Shown in pieces: positions 1-9,421 of a stretch of 64,000 bases of DNA. The stretch comes from Pyropia yezoensis (lineage: Eukaryota > Rhodophyta > Bangiophyceae > Bangiales > Bangiaceae), in NCBI GenBank assembly GCA_009829735.1, contig CM020618.1:14800568-14864567 (forward strand), given 5' to 3'. Position numbers and translations under genes: made by a program. Every line of letters starts with the position of its first letter. Position 1 is the first letter of the stretch. The notes under the pieces are model-generated. The model saw nothing but the letters and a program-made list of their open reading frames with translations. It was not told where the DNA came from and did not search any database.

Positions 1-993
1 CGCACGGAGCCCATGGAATTAGGGCGCCCAGCTGGCTGACGAAGTGGGGTCACCGCCCACCCATTGGCCCACCCCGGGGTGGCGACAACCATCATGGGAT
101 GATCCCAGGCGCTCTACGTATCCCGACGCACACACCCCCGGGTGGGCGAGGAGGCTGGAGAGACCAACTGTGCGCTGGCACACCCGCCCGCGGCTGACAA
201 GGTCGCTTGGGCGCGCCCGAGGCAGCCACCGTCCTAGTGACAATGACGGTTGCCCACCCCCGCCACCCGTGCTGGTCATTGCTGCAGCCGTGGGGTGGAG
301 GAGAGCTCACAGCGCACTGCACACAGGGGGGCCCCGGTTGATGGGCGTGCCGTGGATCGGTTGGCCCATATCACGGTCATGGTCAGCAGTGACAGCAGAC
401 CCAGTTCTTGTCAGAGCAGTTGATCCTCCTGTTCAATCCCAGACGGCCGCGTTGCGCACGCAAGGAGGCTCCTGGAAGAAGCTCTGACCGTACAGTATTT
501 GACAGGTCCCGAGGCAGCTTACAGCCGGGAGGGGACCTGCCCACGGAGAAGCACTCCGTGCAGCTGCTGCGGCGTTCAAATCACAGCGCCCTTCTTTCAC
601 TACGCTACCAACCTCCCTTCCCTGTCCCGCCCTCCTCAGGCCTCAAACCCAGCCCCGCTACACTCACCTCGCTCTCCTGCCAACCCCATCACCCCCTCAC
701 GCCCTTCCTCCCGCCGCTGCCGAGCGCACTGCTACAGGTCCCCAGTCGGTGTCGCCGCCCCAATACCAGCCGACACCGTTGCCGGCTGCCCTACGACAGC
801 CGTGCCCCCAAGTCATGCAGGGAAGGAGACTAAAGGCTTGAGGGCCGGGTGAGCAGCACGTCTAGCATGGGCGGTGGGGGCGCGGGCCGAACAACAGGGT
901 GTCGGCTTCTGTCATCGCCGCCGCTCCCACCACCCCCGCCGCCACCGCCGCCACCGCCGCCGCGGACGGGTCCGCCCACAGCAAAGCAGGGAC
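1..993. other. intergenic, no gene recognised
   Basis: Open frames on both strands here give only low-complexity Pro/Arg-rich translations without domain signatures. The 3' end of membrane protein gene A (minus strand) lies at the right edge. A GTACAGTA octamer occurs at 490-497. Confidence 0.5.
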
Positions 994-2262
994 TCACTGG
1001 TCGCCGGTCGAAGTTGAGGGCTCCGTGGTACCGCGCGAGGAAGGTGGGGGCGTCGCGCCTCGCCGGGCAGCTTCAGCGGCAGTGCCCCCCCCCGGTGGCT
1101 GGGCCGGCGGGGCCGCCCCCGCCGACGCCACCGGCGTGGTCCAGGCCGCCGCGGGGGGCGCCGGCGTCCAGGGTACCCCCGCGGCCTGCCCGCCCGGGTG
1201 GCCTGGCGCCACGGCGCTGACCGGGGGAGGGGGAAAGGGTAGTGACGCCGGGAGGGGGGGTGCGCTTCCACGCTGCCCCCCCTCGTGCGGCCCGCCCTGC
1301 CCGCCATCCGCTTGTCGGCGGCGCTTGCGCTTCACCACCATAACGACGGTCGCGATGGCAGCGGCAACAACCGCCAGGACAGCGAGTACGACGCCAGTGA
1401 TGGCGCCACCTGATAGCTCGTCCCCGTTGTCGTCAGGGGCCGCCCTGCCGGTCCGCCCGCCTGTGCCCGTGTCCCCGACGGGAGTGCCACCGCCCGTGTC
1501 CCCGCCGGGAGTGCCACCGTCCGTGTCCCCGCCGGGAGTGCCACCGCCCGTGTCCCCGCCGGCGGACGCCACCGGCAGCGCACTGTAAATGCACTCAATA
1601 CGTCCCGGAAAGGTCACCATCATGTGCCGGTGCCCCGCGGGGAGCGTCGTCACGTCCCCCGAAGGTGCGCTCACGTCAAGGCCGGCGTCACCAAAGTAGG
1701 CGACGGCGGTGGGCCACCACGAGCCCAGCCCAGCACAATTCCACGTAGGCATCCGGAGCCCAACAAGCGCCGCCCATTTTAGCAAGCCTGCCGACCACTC
1801 GTCGCTTGTCAGACCTTCGGCGATGCCAGCGTGGCCCAGGCGGGCCATGACAGTGTCCGACAGCAGCGTCTCGACGGTGACAGCGAGGAGGCCTCCCGCC
1901 TGGCACCTGACGTCTTGCTCGCGGATGGCGTCACCAGCGAAGAAGCGCGCGTCGCTCGGCGGCACGTCTGGCACGGCGGTGCCGGAGCCGAAAATTATGT
2001 CCCGCGGGCACGCTGTGCCGTTCCGCTGCCACTTGCGATGGAATTGGACGCTGCCAATGGCGGTCACCTCCAGGGCGCGCACCGCGAGTGCAGGTAGACC
2101 GAGGGGCTCCCCGCCCGGGACGGACACCACCGCCGCGGCCACCGCCGCCGACGCCAAATTTGAAGTGGCAATGGAAGCCGCAGCAGCCGCGGCGGAAGCC
2201 GCCGCTAGTGCCAATCTGCCGCTCAGTCGCGGCGTGCGCCGCCCTCGGAGGTGGGAGTCCAT
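994..2262 (-). CDS. membrane protein A, member of an unrecognised three-gene paralogous family
   Basis: The frame gives 422 residues from an ATG at 2262 to a TGA at 994-996. Order of parts: basic start, Ala-rich hydrophobic segment (about 17-48) that could be a signal peptide or anchor, an ectodomain (about 60-230), a repetitive stalk built on GDTGGGTPG units (235-270), one transmembrane helix (about 288-310), a KRKRRR stop-transfer cluster (311-316), and a Pro/Ala-rich tail. The ectodomain shares VRALEVTAIG, CQAGGLLAVT, GLRMPTWNC, TTLPAGHRHM and IECIYSA with proteins B (3940-5562) and C (7293-8594). Cys85, 120, 176 and 224 fall in the aligned blocks. The layout implies a type I surface or endomembrane protein with the ectodomain outside the cytosol. 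I do not recognise the domain. The gene is head-to-head with B, 1.7 kb away. Function unknown. Confidence 0.8.
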   Translation of the reverse strand: MDSHLRGRRTPRLSGRLALAAASAAAAAASIATSNLASAAVAAAVVSVPGGEPLGLPALAVRALEVTAIGSVQFHRKWQRNGTACPRDIIFGSGTAVPDVPPSDARFFAGDAIREQDVRCQAGGLLAVTVETLLSDTVMARLGHAGIAEGLTSDEWSAGLLKWAALVGLRMPTWNCAGLGSWWPTAVAYFGDAGLDVSAPSGDVTTLPAGHRHMMVTFPGRIECIYSALPVASAGGDTGGGTPGGDTDGGTPGGDTGGGTPVGDTGTGGRTGRAAPDDNGDELSGGAITGVVLAVLAVVAAAIATVVMVVKRKRRRQADGGQGGPHEGGQRGSAPPLPASLPFPPPPVSAVAPGHPGGQAAGVPWTPAPPAAAWTTPVASAGAAPPAQPPGGGTAAEAARRGATPPPSSRGTTEPSTSTGDQ

Positions 2263-3354
2263 GGCGCGCTGCGCGTGGGAGGATCGCGCGATCGCACACC
2301 GTACCGGCTGCTACACGGGGCAGCACAGCGGGACTGGGGGCGCGGTGAGCGACGTCGGGGTGACGGACGAGGTGAGAGTAGGACGGGGGTGGCGGAAGAG
2401 TGGGGGGGGGGGCACCTGAAGAGGGGGCGGCCTCGCACCGCACGCGCGTGGTCACCTTGCCTGGCGCGCCGGGTCTGCTGGCCATGCACAGGCCCACAGG
2501 CGGTTGTGGCTCCCTACCCTGCGCTGCGTGATGTCCACTGGGCGAACTGGATGGCAGTCGCTGTGCTGTATCCCCGCCCTGTTTGCACCACTGCCATGTC
2601 GGGGTCGACCGACCGATTGGCGGCTGGCTTGTCGGCGCAACCGACCAGAGTGCAGGGGGCTGTGGCCTGCCAGTCCCAATTGCGACGGCCAAAGAAGAAT
2701 ACAAGGTGTAGCGCCCATCCACCCCTGTCATCCCCGGAGGACTGACAGGCGCACCACAGGCCCCTGTCCTAGGCCAGCGTGCCGCGGATCGTCTGTCCGT
2801 CGATTAGACCAAGCATTGAGGAGACGAGCCGACCTGATTGGTCTTTACACTTGATCCTCGAGCCCCTTCCTGTCCAGTCACAGACGGCTTCGCTGTAGAA
2901 GAAGGCTGACCAACCTGGCTCGGGAGAAGCGCTCCCTCGCTGGGGGCCCAACCAAAACGCAGCGCGAGCAGCAGCGCCCTCCAACCCCCCCCTCTTCAGC
3001 AGCGCAACGCAGCGTATGCCTACTCTCGTCAGACGACGGCTGCGAGCTCCATACTGTCTTGTACATACTGTACAGCAAGGGCTGTGTCCATGTGCTGCGC
3101 TTTTCGCCAGCGCAGTCAGCGAGGCGGGCGAGGGGGTGTCTCCAGCCAGGGTGGATGACGCGCGCGGGGCCTGTCCTATCCCACCCCCCCGGCGGTCGGC
3201 TCGGGCGAGGCCGACCCCGTCAGCCAACGATGCATGCACACTAAGCAAGCCAAAAAAACACATTCATATATTTTTCCCCTCCTGTTTCCAGAGCCCTCCA
3301 CGGGTCGCGTGGCTGGCCGCCCAGTCGGAGAACGCCACCCCGCGAGACAGGTAC
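2263..3354. other. intergenic between divergent genes A and B, left part
   Basis: This is shared upstream sequence of two divergently oriented paralogues. It contains a TACTGTAC octamer at 3066-3073. No credible coding frame or RNA gene was seen. Confidence 0.5.
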
Positions 3355-3454
3355 CTGTGATCCCGACTGGATTGGAGCACCCACCTACTGTAAGTGGAGC
3401 ACCCACCTCTATCATATTATGTAGGTGATTGTTCAAATCCAGTCGGGATCACAG
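3355..3454. mobile_element. 100-bp foldback/MITE-like element
   Basis: Terminal arms 3355-3373 and 3436-3454 are perfect 19-bp inverted repeats beginning CTGTGATCCCGACTGG. With mismatches the pairing continues inward through CACCTA/TAGGTG to about 33 bp. The centre carries a direct duplication of GGAGCACCCACCT at 3374-3386 and 3396-3408. No target-site duplication is clear. It sits about 490 bp upstream of gene B. The size and structure suit a non-autonomous DNA element; the family is unknown. Confidence 0.6.
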
Positions 3455-3939
3455 CGGGCTTCCTGCGGGGTCTCTCGCGGGCAGTCCCGCCAATAATACT
3501 GCATGTACGGTACAGGAAGAGAGCAACGCGAAGATGGGGGCTTGCTCCAGCTGAAGCCACAAGCACGCACCGTACGGTCTGTACATATGTACAGTATGTA
3601 CCAACATGGTGGCACACACCGAAAGGGTCAAAGGGCAAGGTGGGGGGGTAGGAGTTGCGACAGCAGAATGCCACAATCGGGACGCCCAGCCGGGGGATAT
3701 CACGCAAAACACGCGGGAATCACGCAGCACACGCCGGGAGCTGCCTCTGCTCCCGCAGCCCCGAAGCACGCAGGTGCGGGGAGCAAGGCCGCCGCCCCCT
3801 TCCTGGAGTGCACGCACCGCCGTGCGACAACCCTCCCCCCCCGCCCCCACCCACCCGCGCGCGCTCCACCGGTGCGCCCGGGACGTCAGAGCACAGGGCG
3901 GGGTGGCACGAGCGGTGCCTCCCCCCCGGCAGGCGCGCC
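3455..3939. other. upstream region of gene B
   Basis: Contains a GTACAGTA octamer at 3589-3596 embedded in several GTAC-rich steps (3505-3600), then a C-rich stretch leading to the start of gene B. No TATA box is obvious. Confidence 0.4.
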
Positions 3940-5419
3940 ATGGACTGCTGCCACCGCCGCCGACGACGGTGGACGCTGCGGACAGACGGCATGGGCCGGG
4001 GGGCGGCGGTGGCCGCCGCCGCCACCGCCGCCGCCGCCATTACCGCCGTGGCCGTCGTGACCGCGGCGGCAGCGGCAACGGCGGGGGTGGCGGCGGCGGC
4101 GGCGTCGCCACCGTCTGGCACGGCGGCGGCCCCGTTCGTCCTGCCTGCCCCGGCGGTGCGCCGCGCCCTGGATGTGACCACCATTGGCGGCGTCGTGTAT
4201 GCCCTGCGGTGGTACCAAAGTCCGTGGATGTGTCCCTTGACCTTTTTCATGGGCAACGGCGCTGCCGTGGCTGGCGTGCCGGCCGACGGCGTGCGCCTCT
4301 TTCCCGGCACCGCCATCCGAGAGAATGGGTCCGTGTGTGCGGGCGGAGGCCTCCTGGCCGTCACGCCCGACACGCTGCGGTCGGTAGAGGTGATGAACCG
4401 CCTGGGAGAGCCCGCCGCCACCGCCCGCCTGACGGGCGACCCGTGGTCGGCACAGGCTTTGAACTGGTCATTGGCGGTTGGCCTGCGGATGGGCAGCTGG
4501 TCGTGCGGGGGGTGGAACCCGTGGCCGACCTCCGCCGTCGCCTTCTTTGGCAACCGCTCTGCCCGCGTGCAAGGCGCCCCGGGGGAACCGACGACGACGC
4601 TTCCCGCGGGGCACCGGCACCTGCTCGTGACGATCCCGCCGTCCATTGAGTGCATGTACAGTGCGCCACCCGTCGGGCAAGGCGCCGGCGGCGGCGGCGG
4701 CATGGGCGGTCCCGCCGGCGGCCGCGGCGGGGACACGGGCCCAGACGGCCGCGACGGGGACACGGGCCCAGACGGCCGCGGCGGGGAGGTGGGCGCCGGC
4801 GGCGTGCCGCGGGGCGCCCTCATTGGCGTTGCCGTCGCCGCGGTGGTGGCGGTCGCCGCCGCCGCCGGCGCGGTGCTGGTCATGTGGCACAAGCAGCACC
4901 GCCGCGGGACGGCCGGCGGGCAGCTGCAGCAGCAGCAGCAGCAGCAGCACACGGCCGGCGCGGGCGCCGGTGCGGCGCCCCCGCCGTCGCCCTCTCCCAC
5001 CGCCGTCGGGGCAGCGGCGGCGGGCGGCCGTCCCGGGGGGGGATCCCCGCACGCCCCGCGGCGCGCCGCCCCGCCTGCTGGCGTCGCTGCCCAGTGGGGG
5101 GGGGGCCCGGCGGGGGCCGTTGCGCCGCCGACAGGCGCCGATGGTGTCTCTCCCGTGGCGGCGTCAGCCGCACCAGCGACAAGCGCCCCCGCCTCGCGGG
5201 CGGCAAACGTGCCGGCGGTGACTGCGGCGGCGGCGGCGGGGGCGGCGGCGGCGGCGGGGCGCCCCCCCCCCCCGACGACGTCGGCCGCGTGGGCGGCAGC
5301 GGATGGGAGCGCCGCCGCCGCCGCCGCCCCCATCGGTGGTGGCGGGGGCGCCTCGATGGGCGGCACCCGTGACACGGGCGCACCTGCGGGGGATGCGAGC
5401 GCAGCCGACATGGATGGCG

Positions 5420-5453
<34 letters not shown>

Positions 5454-5562
5454 AGGGAGACGGGACGATGACGGTGGCAGCGGCGGCGGCGGCCGCCGGC
5501 GCCGCCCCGACCCGCCGTCGACGCCGCGTGCCGCGCCCGGCGTGTGGCGCACCGTCGCGTAG
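3940..5562 (+). CDS. membrane protein B, member of an unrecognised three-gene paralogous family
   Basis: 540 residues from the ATG at 3940. This start is chosen because its MDxxxRRRxWTL opening aligns with the start of protein C; the frame itself stays open about 95 codons further upstream. Parts: basic N-terminus, Ala-rich hydrophobic segment (21-56), ectodomain (about 70-245) with Cys98, 133, 189 and 238, a collagen-like GDTGPDGR repeat (264-281), transmembrane helix (292-315), and a long cytoplasmic tail with a glutamine run near 4921-4950 and many Ala/Pro/Gly runs. Shared motifs with A and C are CAGGGLLAVT, GLRMGSW, TTLPAGHRHL and IECMYSAPP. The tail is far longer and more repetitive than in the paralogues and is rich in GCG/GGC triplet repeats, so its length may vary. 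Function unknown. Confidence 0.8.
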
Positions 5563-7292
5563 GACCCGCTGCCGGCGACGGCGGCGGACCTGACCCTCCG
5601 CAGCCGCTCGGCCATAGACACGGGCGGTGGCCCGTCGCGAGACGCGCCCGAGTGGGGCGGGGGGGGGGGGGTTGGGGGCGTGGCACCCGCGAGAAAAACT
5701 GCGGGGGGGGGCGGGGGGGGGGGGGGGTTGCATGAGGGCGGATGGGCGTGTGGGAAGTGGGAAGATGGGGAACCGAGCGGGGGGGGGTTGGCGTGTGCGG
5801 TGCGTCTACTGTACAGAGATTGAATTGTCAATGGTGGCTGTCGTCTGGTTCAGCCCACCGTTTCGAGGCATTGGCGGCGCCTACCCCCCCCCCCCCCCCC
5901 CCCCTCCCCACAATAAACTCGTCCTATCGACGAAGGCCCCCCACCCAGGGAGCAAGCGGCCGTCTGGTGGGGACCTCGGCCCGTGACGACCGGCGAGTCG
6001 GCACCCTGGCCGCGCCGGCCGGGCGGCTGTCCAGGCCCGTCCGCGAGGACGGCACCGGCGGCCGCGCCCACCCACGGCGCGCCACCCTACCGCAGCGACT
6101 GCCGAGTCGATGGCGGCCGGCAGGAAAACGAGAGCAGGGCGGGCGTGGCGGGACCGCTGCGGCTGTGGCCACTGCAGCACAGCAGCTGCCGGTTCCACGC
6201 ATGGCTTGACCCTCCCCTCCCCCCCCCCCCCCCCCCCCCCCCCCGGTCGGTCGACCAGCAGCCACAACAGCCTAGCCGCCAGCTTCACACACATGCACGC
6301 GTCGGGGGTCCATATGGAGCAGGCAGCGGGGGGGGGGGGGGGGGTGGGGGGGGGGGACGGCCGCTGGCGGCCAGTGGCGGCAGCACCACCACCAAAAGCG
6401 GCAGCTCCACTAGACTCAGCGGCGCTCGGCACCGGCACCAGGTGCAGCCCTGCAGCAGCAACAGGCGCCCCTCTCCCCTCCCCCTTTACCGTGGCAGCGG
6501 CCGGTGCGAGCGTCCGTCCACCTGCGCGTCGGCGGCCGCGAGGCAGGTCAGACGCCGCCGCCGCCGCCGCCGCCGCCAGGCTGGCCCCCCGCCCCCCACA
6601 CCCCCAGACGACCCTGGAGAGGCTGTGGTCCAGCGATGGACCAACGGTGCAAGGTGAACAGAGCCGAAGGCGACATGGCCAGGGGGCGGCGGGCGGCGAC
6701 AACGGAACGGTCCGGCGCCGTCCCCGCCATACCGTCGCAGTCGTCTGGGCACCTAGCAAAGGGTGCGCTCGAGGCTTTCCCCCCGTGCCCTCTCTCGGAC
6801 TGCTATGTATGTATGTACGTGTGGGTCCATGCGGCTCTCACAGCTGCCCCCAGCACCAACCAAACAAACACCCACTCTCTCACGGGCAGACACTGACCAC
6901 TCTGCGGAATGGAGTCGGACGCGAGGGGTCAGCCTGAGCGGCATCTTCAGGCTCCCCTCACCACCGTCAATGACGCATGTTCGCCTCGGGCGTCACGCGT
7001 GACACCGGCTCCCCTCAGCGCGCACGGCCACACGGACCCATGGCCCAATCCCATTCAAGGGCATCTATGAGAACACCAGAAGGGGGGGAAGGGGACCACC
7101 AGGAGGGCACAATAACGGCGCCCCTGTCCCTGTCAGCCCAGAACTTTATCACGCCGCCCAGACCATCGCCGCCGTTCCCAACACGACAGGCACCGGCATC
7201 TGGCAGAGCTCGAAAACCCACCGCCCGTTGCTTGTTGCCAACGCCGCCACCAGCGCCACCGACCTCGAGGACGATGGCAGTACACCGGCTCC
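5563..7292. other. 1.7-kb intergenic region between convergent genes B and C with G/C homopolymers and a duplicated block
   Basis: Long G or C runs lie near 5650-5670, 5701-5728, 5886-5907, 6220-6245 and 6330-6355. An AATAAA at 5912-5917 could serve as a polyadenylation signal for gene B. The stretch 5965-6060 aligns without gaps to 15905-16000 (GACCTC.., CCAGGCCCGT, GAGGACGGCA), so it is part of an old duplication. A short TATG repeat is at 6803-6816. No gene was recognised. Confidence 0.5.
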
Positions 7293-8594
7293 TCACGGAT
7301 GGGGTACAGACCCGCTGTCGACGAGCTGCCCTAGCTCCTCAATGTCCGCAGTCGACCACAGCTCCGGGGGCAGCGACGGCGGGGGGCCTGGCATCGAGTC
7401 TGTTGGCCCCAGCGCCGTCCCCTCTGGGGGCTCCACGCAGCTTGGCGTTGCTGCTTCCGTCGGCGCCGCGGGCGCCCCCTCGGCCGCTGCTCCCGCTCGG
7501 CTCCCCGTCCCGCCCACTGTCGTCTCGGCCGCCGGTCCCGACAGCGCCGGCACTGGCGGCGGGGGCGGGGCGCGGGGGAGCCCGCCGCTCCTCCGGCCTC
7601 CCGCGCCTTGCCCTCCGCCAGACGCCGCTAGTGCGCGGTACTTGCGCCACACAACCACCGTGACGGCGGCGGCAGCGGCAAGGCCTACCGCGGCGGCAAC
7701 GGCCACGCCAATGAGGGCGCCCAGCGGCACGCCGCTGGCGCCGGCAGAGCCAGACGCGCCAGCGCTTTCGTCTGGGCCAGGCTCCCCGACGCGACCGCCG
7801 CCGTCGGCGCCAGGGCCTGCGCCGCTCTGGTCGCCGCCACTATCGCCGGGGCGCTCGCCCCCGGCCGGAGGCGCAACCACGGTTGCGGGCGACGCACTAT
7901 ACGCGCAGAGGGACCTGCCTTTGTGGGCCAAGATCATGTGCGGCTGCCCGCTTGGCAGCGTCACCCCCGACTCCCCAACGCTACCGCTCACGCGGATGCT
8001 CGTGTCGGCAAAGAAGGCGACCGTCGCATTTGGCCAAGGCTCCCAGTTTGGGCATTCCCACGTGCCCATCCGTACGCCGACCACCGCCGACCAGTTGAAA
8101 TAGGCGCTCACCGGCAGGAGCGTCGCGTACACGACGATCCAAGGCTCCTCCAGGCGGTCCATCATCGTTTGGTTCTGCGCCACATCTGAGGTGACGGCGA
8201 GGAGGCCCCCGCCGGAACACGCGCTCCCATTCTGCTGGATGGTTTCGCCAGGAAAGATACGCGCGGACTTTGGCGCGCCGCGCACTGGCTTGCCTCTGCC
8301 CAACCGAAAAGAGGGCGGGTACAACGGGTTGATCGACAAGCCCGTATGCCAGACGAGCCGAAAGTCCAACTCACCAATGGCTGTCAGCTCCAGAGCGCGC
8401 ACCGACGGAGCGACAAGGTCTGACGCCTTGCCGGCGGCGGCCAGCGACGGCAGCGACGACCCACCGGCGGCCGTGGCCCCCGCCACCTTTGCCGCCAGTG
8501 CCGTGACCGCCATGGCCATGGCAGCCGCCGCCGCCACGGCCCCTACCGCGCCCGTCGTCTGCAGCGTCCACCGCCGTCGGCCGGGGCGGTCCAT
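7293..8594 (-). CDS. membrane protein C, member of an unrecognised three-gene paralogous family
   Basis: 433 residues from the ATG at 8594; an in-frame ATG at 8606 adds four. Parts: basic MDRPGRRRWTL start, hydrophobic Ala-rich segment (15-44), ectodomain (about 64-236), Gly/Asp/Ser-rich stalk (245-288), transmembrane helix (292-316) ending VVVWRKYR, and a Pro/Gly-rich tail with an acidic end. Shared motifs with A and B include VRALELTAIG, CSGGGLLAVT, GVRMGTWEC, VTLPSG and CAYSA. Cys126, 181 and 230 match the last three family cysteines; the first (Cys85 in A, Cys98 in B) is missing here, so if the first Cys is disulphide-bonded that bond is not conserved. Three Asn-x-Ser/Thr sequons (NGS, NQT, NAT) are in the ectodomain. 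Function unknown. Confidence 0.8.
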   Translation of the reverse strand: MDRPGRRRWTLQTTGAVGAVAAAAAMAMAVTALAAKVAGATAAGGSSLPSLAAAGKASDLVAPSVRALELTAIGELDFRLVWHTGLSINPLYPPSFRLGRGKPVRGAPKSARIFPGETIQQNGSACSGGGLLAVTSDVAQNQTMMDRLEEPWIVVYATLLPVSAYFNWSAVVGVRMGTWECPNWEPWPNATVAFFADTSIRVSGSVGESGVTLPSGQPHMILAHKGRSLCAYSASPATVVAPPAGGERPGDSGGDQSGAGPGADGGGRVGEPGPDESAGASGSAGASGVPLGALIGVAVAAAVGLAAAAAVTVVVWRKYRALAASGGGQGAGGRRSGGLPRAPPPPPVPALSGPAAETTVGGTGSRAGAAAEGAPAAPTEAATPSCVEPPEGTALGPTDSMPGPPPSLPPELWSTADIEELGQLVDSGSVPHP

Positions 8595-8606
8595 GGCGCC
8601 ACTCAT

Positions 8607-9188
8607 CGTGGGGCGGCGCGGCGCTCGCAGCCGCGCGCGCACACCGACCACGTCGCTGGTACGGGGGGGAGCACGGCGGGGGGGGGGGGGGGGGGGGGGG
8701 GGGGGTAGGGGGCGCGGTAGGGATGCAGAGTCGCTGTGCCACGCACGGTGGCCGGGGGGTGAAAGAGGACGCTCCTCGGGCGACGCCGGTGCGTCCCCCG
8801 GGGTACCCGTGACCGGCCACCCCGCCGATGCTACAGTATGTATGTATGTACTGTACACGGGCAGGCGACCGCACGCGCGAGAGGATGCTGGAACGGCGCG
8901 CAGGGCGCCCTGCTCGTGTGGGCTGCTCTTTCCTCACCAACTCGCGCAGACGGGGGCCCGCTGCGTGCGCCCGCACGCACTTGCAGGGCGGCGACGCGTC
9001 CAGGCCCCCCCGCAGCTTTGCCCCTGTTGCTGGCCCAGCGCCGTCGCCCGCCCTCCATCGCGCGGCCCGCCCTTTGTGTCCCGTCGGTGGCCCTCTCCCA
9101 CTGGTAATCCTCGAGGATGTGTCGGAGATTCCGACGCACAGTACAGTACATCGCTGGCCCACGGTACAGGGCTGGCCTCGTACGTCCC
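8607..9188. other. upstream region of gene C, up to the retrotransposon
   Basis: Contains a long G homopolymer (about 8679-8706), a TATG tetranucleotide run followed by TACTGTAC at 8849-8856, and GTACAGTA at 9141-9148. No coding frame with domain support. Confidence 0.5.
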
Positions 9189-9392
9189 TGTTACGATGCA
9201 AACAAAGGCGCGTTGCCTCTTTCTTCCTCGGACCCGCGGTCCCTCGCCGCGGCCTTAAAGGGCCACACTCGCTTCCCTAAATCCCGACCAAATCTTCCCA
9301 CCATCGGACCGATCGCGGGGTCAAACTAATTGCCGTATACACTCTGTCCTACGGCGGGGTCACCAGGGCCGTACAGACCGTACCCCACAACA
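9189..9392 (-). repeat. 3' LTR of the copia element
   Basis: 204 bp, nearly identical to 13792-13995. Differences cluster at the site reading GTATAC here and GAGGAC in the other copy. It is immediately preceded, in element orientation, by the purine-rich TGGGGGAG (9393-9400), which would serve as the plus-strand primer. Confidence 0.95.
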
Positions 9393-9421
9393 CTCCCCCA
9401 CGGCCATGGAGGCCACGCCTC

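Noticed and set aside
3720-5831. 703-residue minus-strand frame opposite gene B
   Set aside because: It is the antisense shadow of gene B: Ala/Pro runs only, no domain, while the plus frame aligns with proteins A and C.
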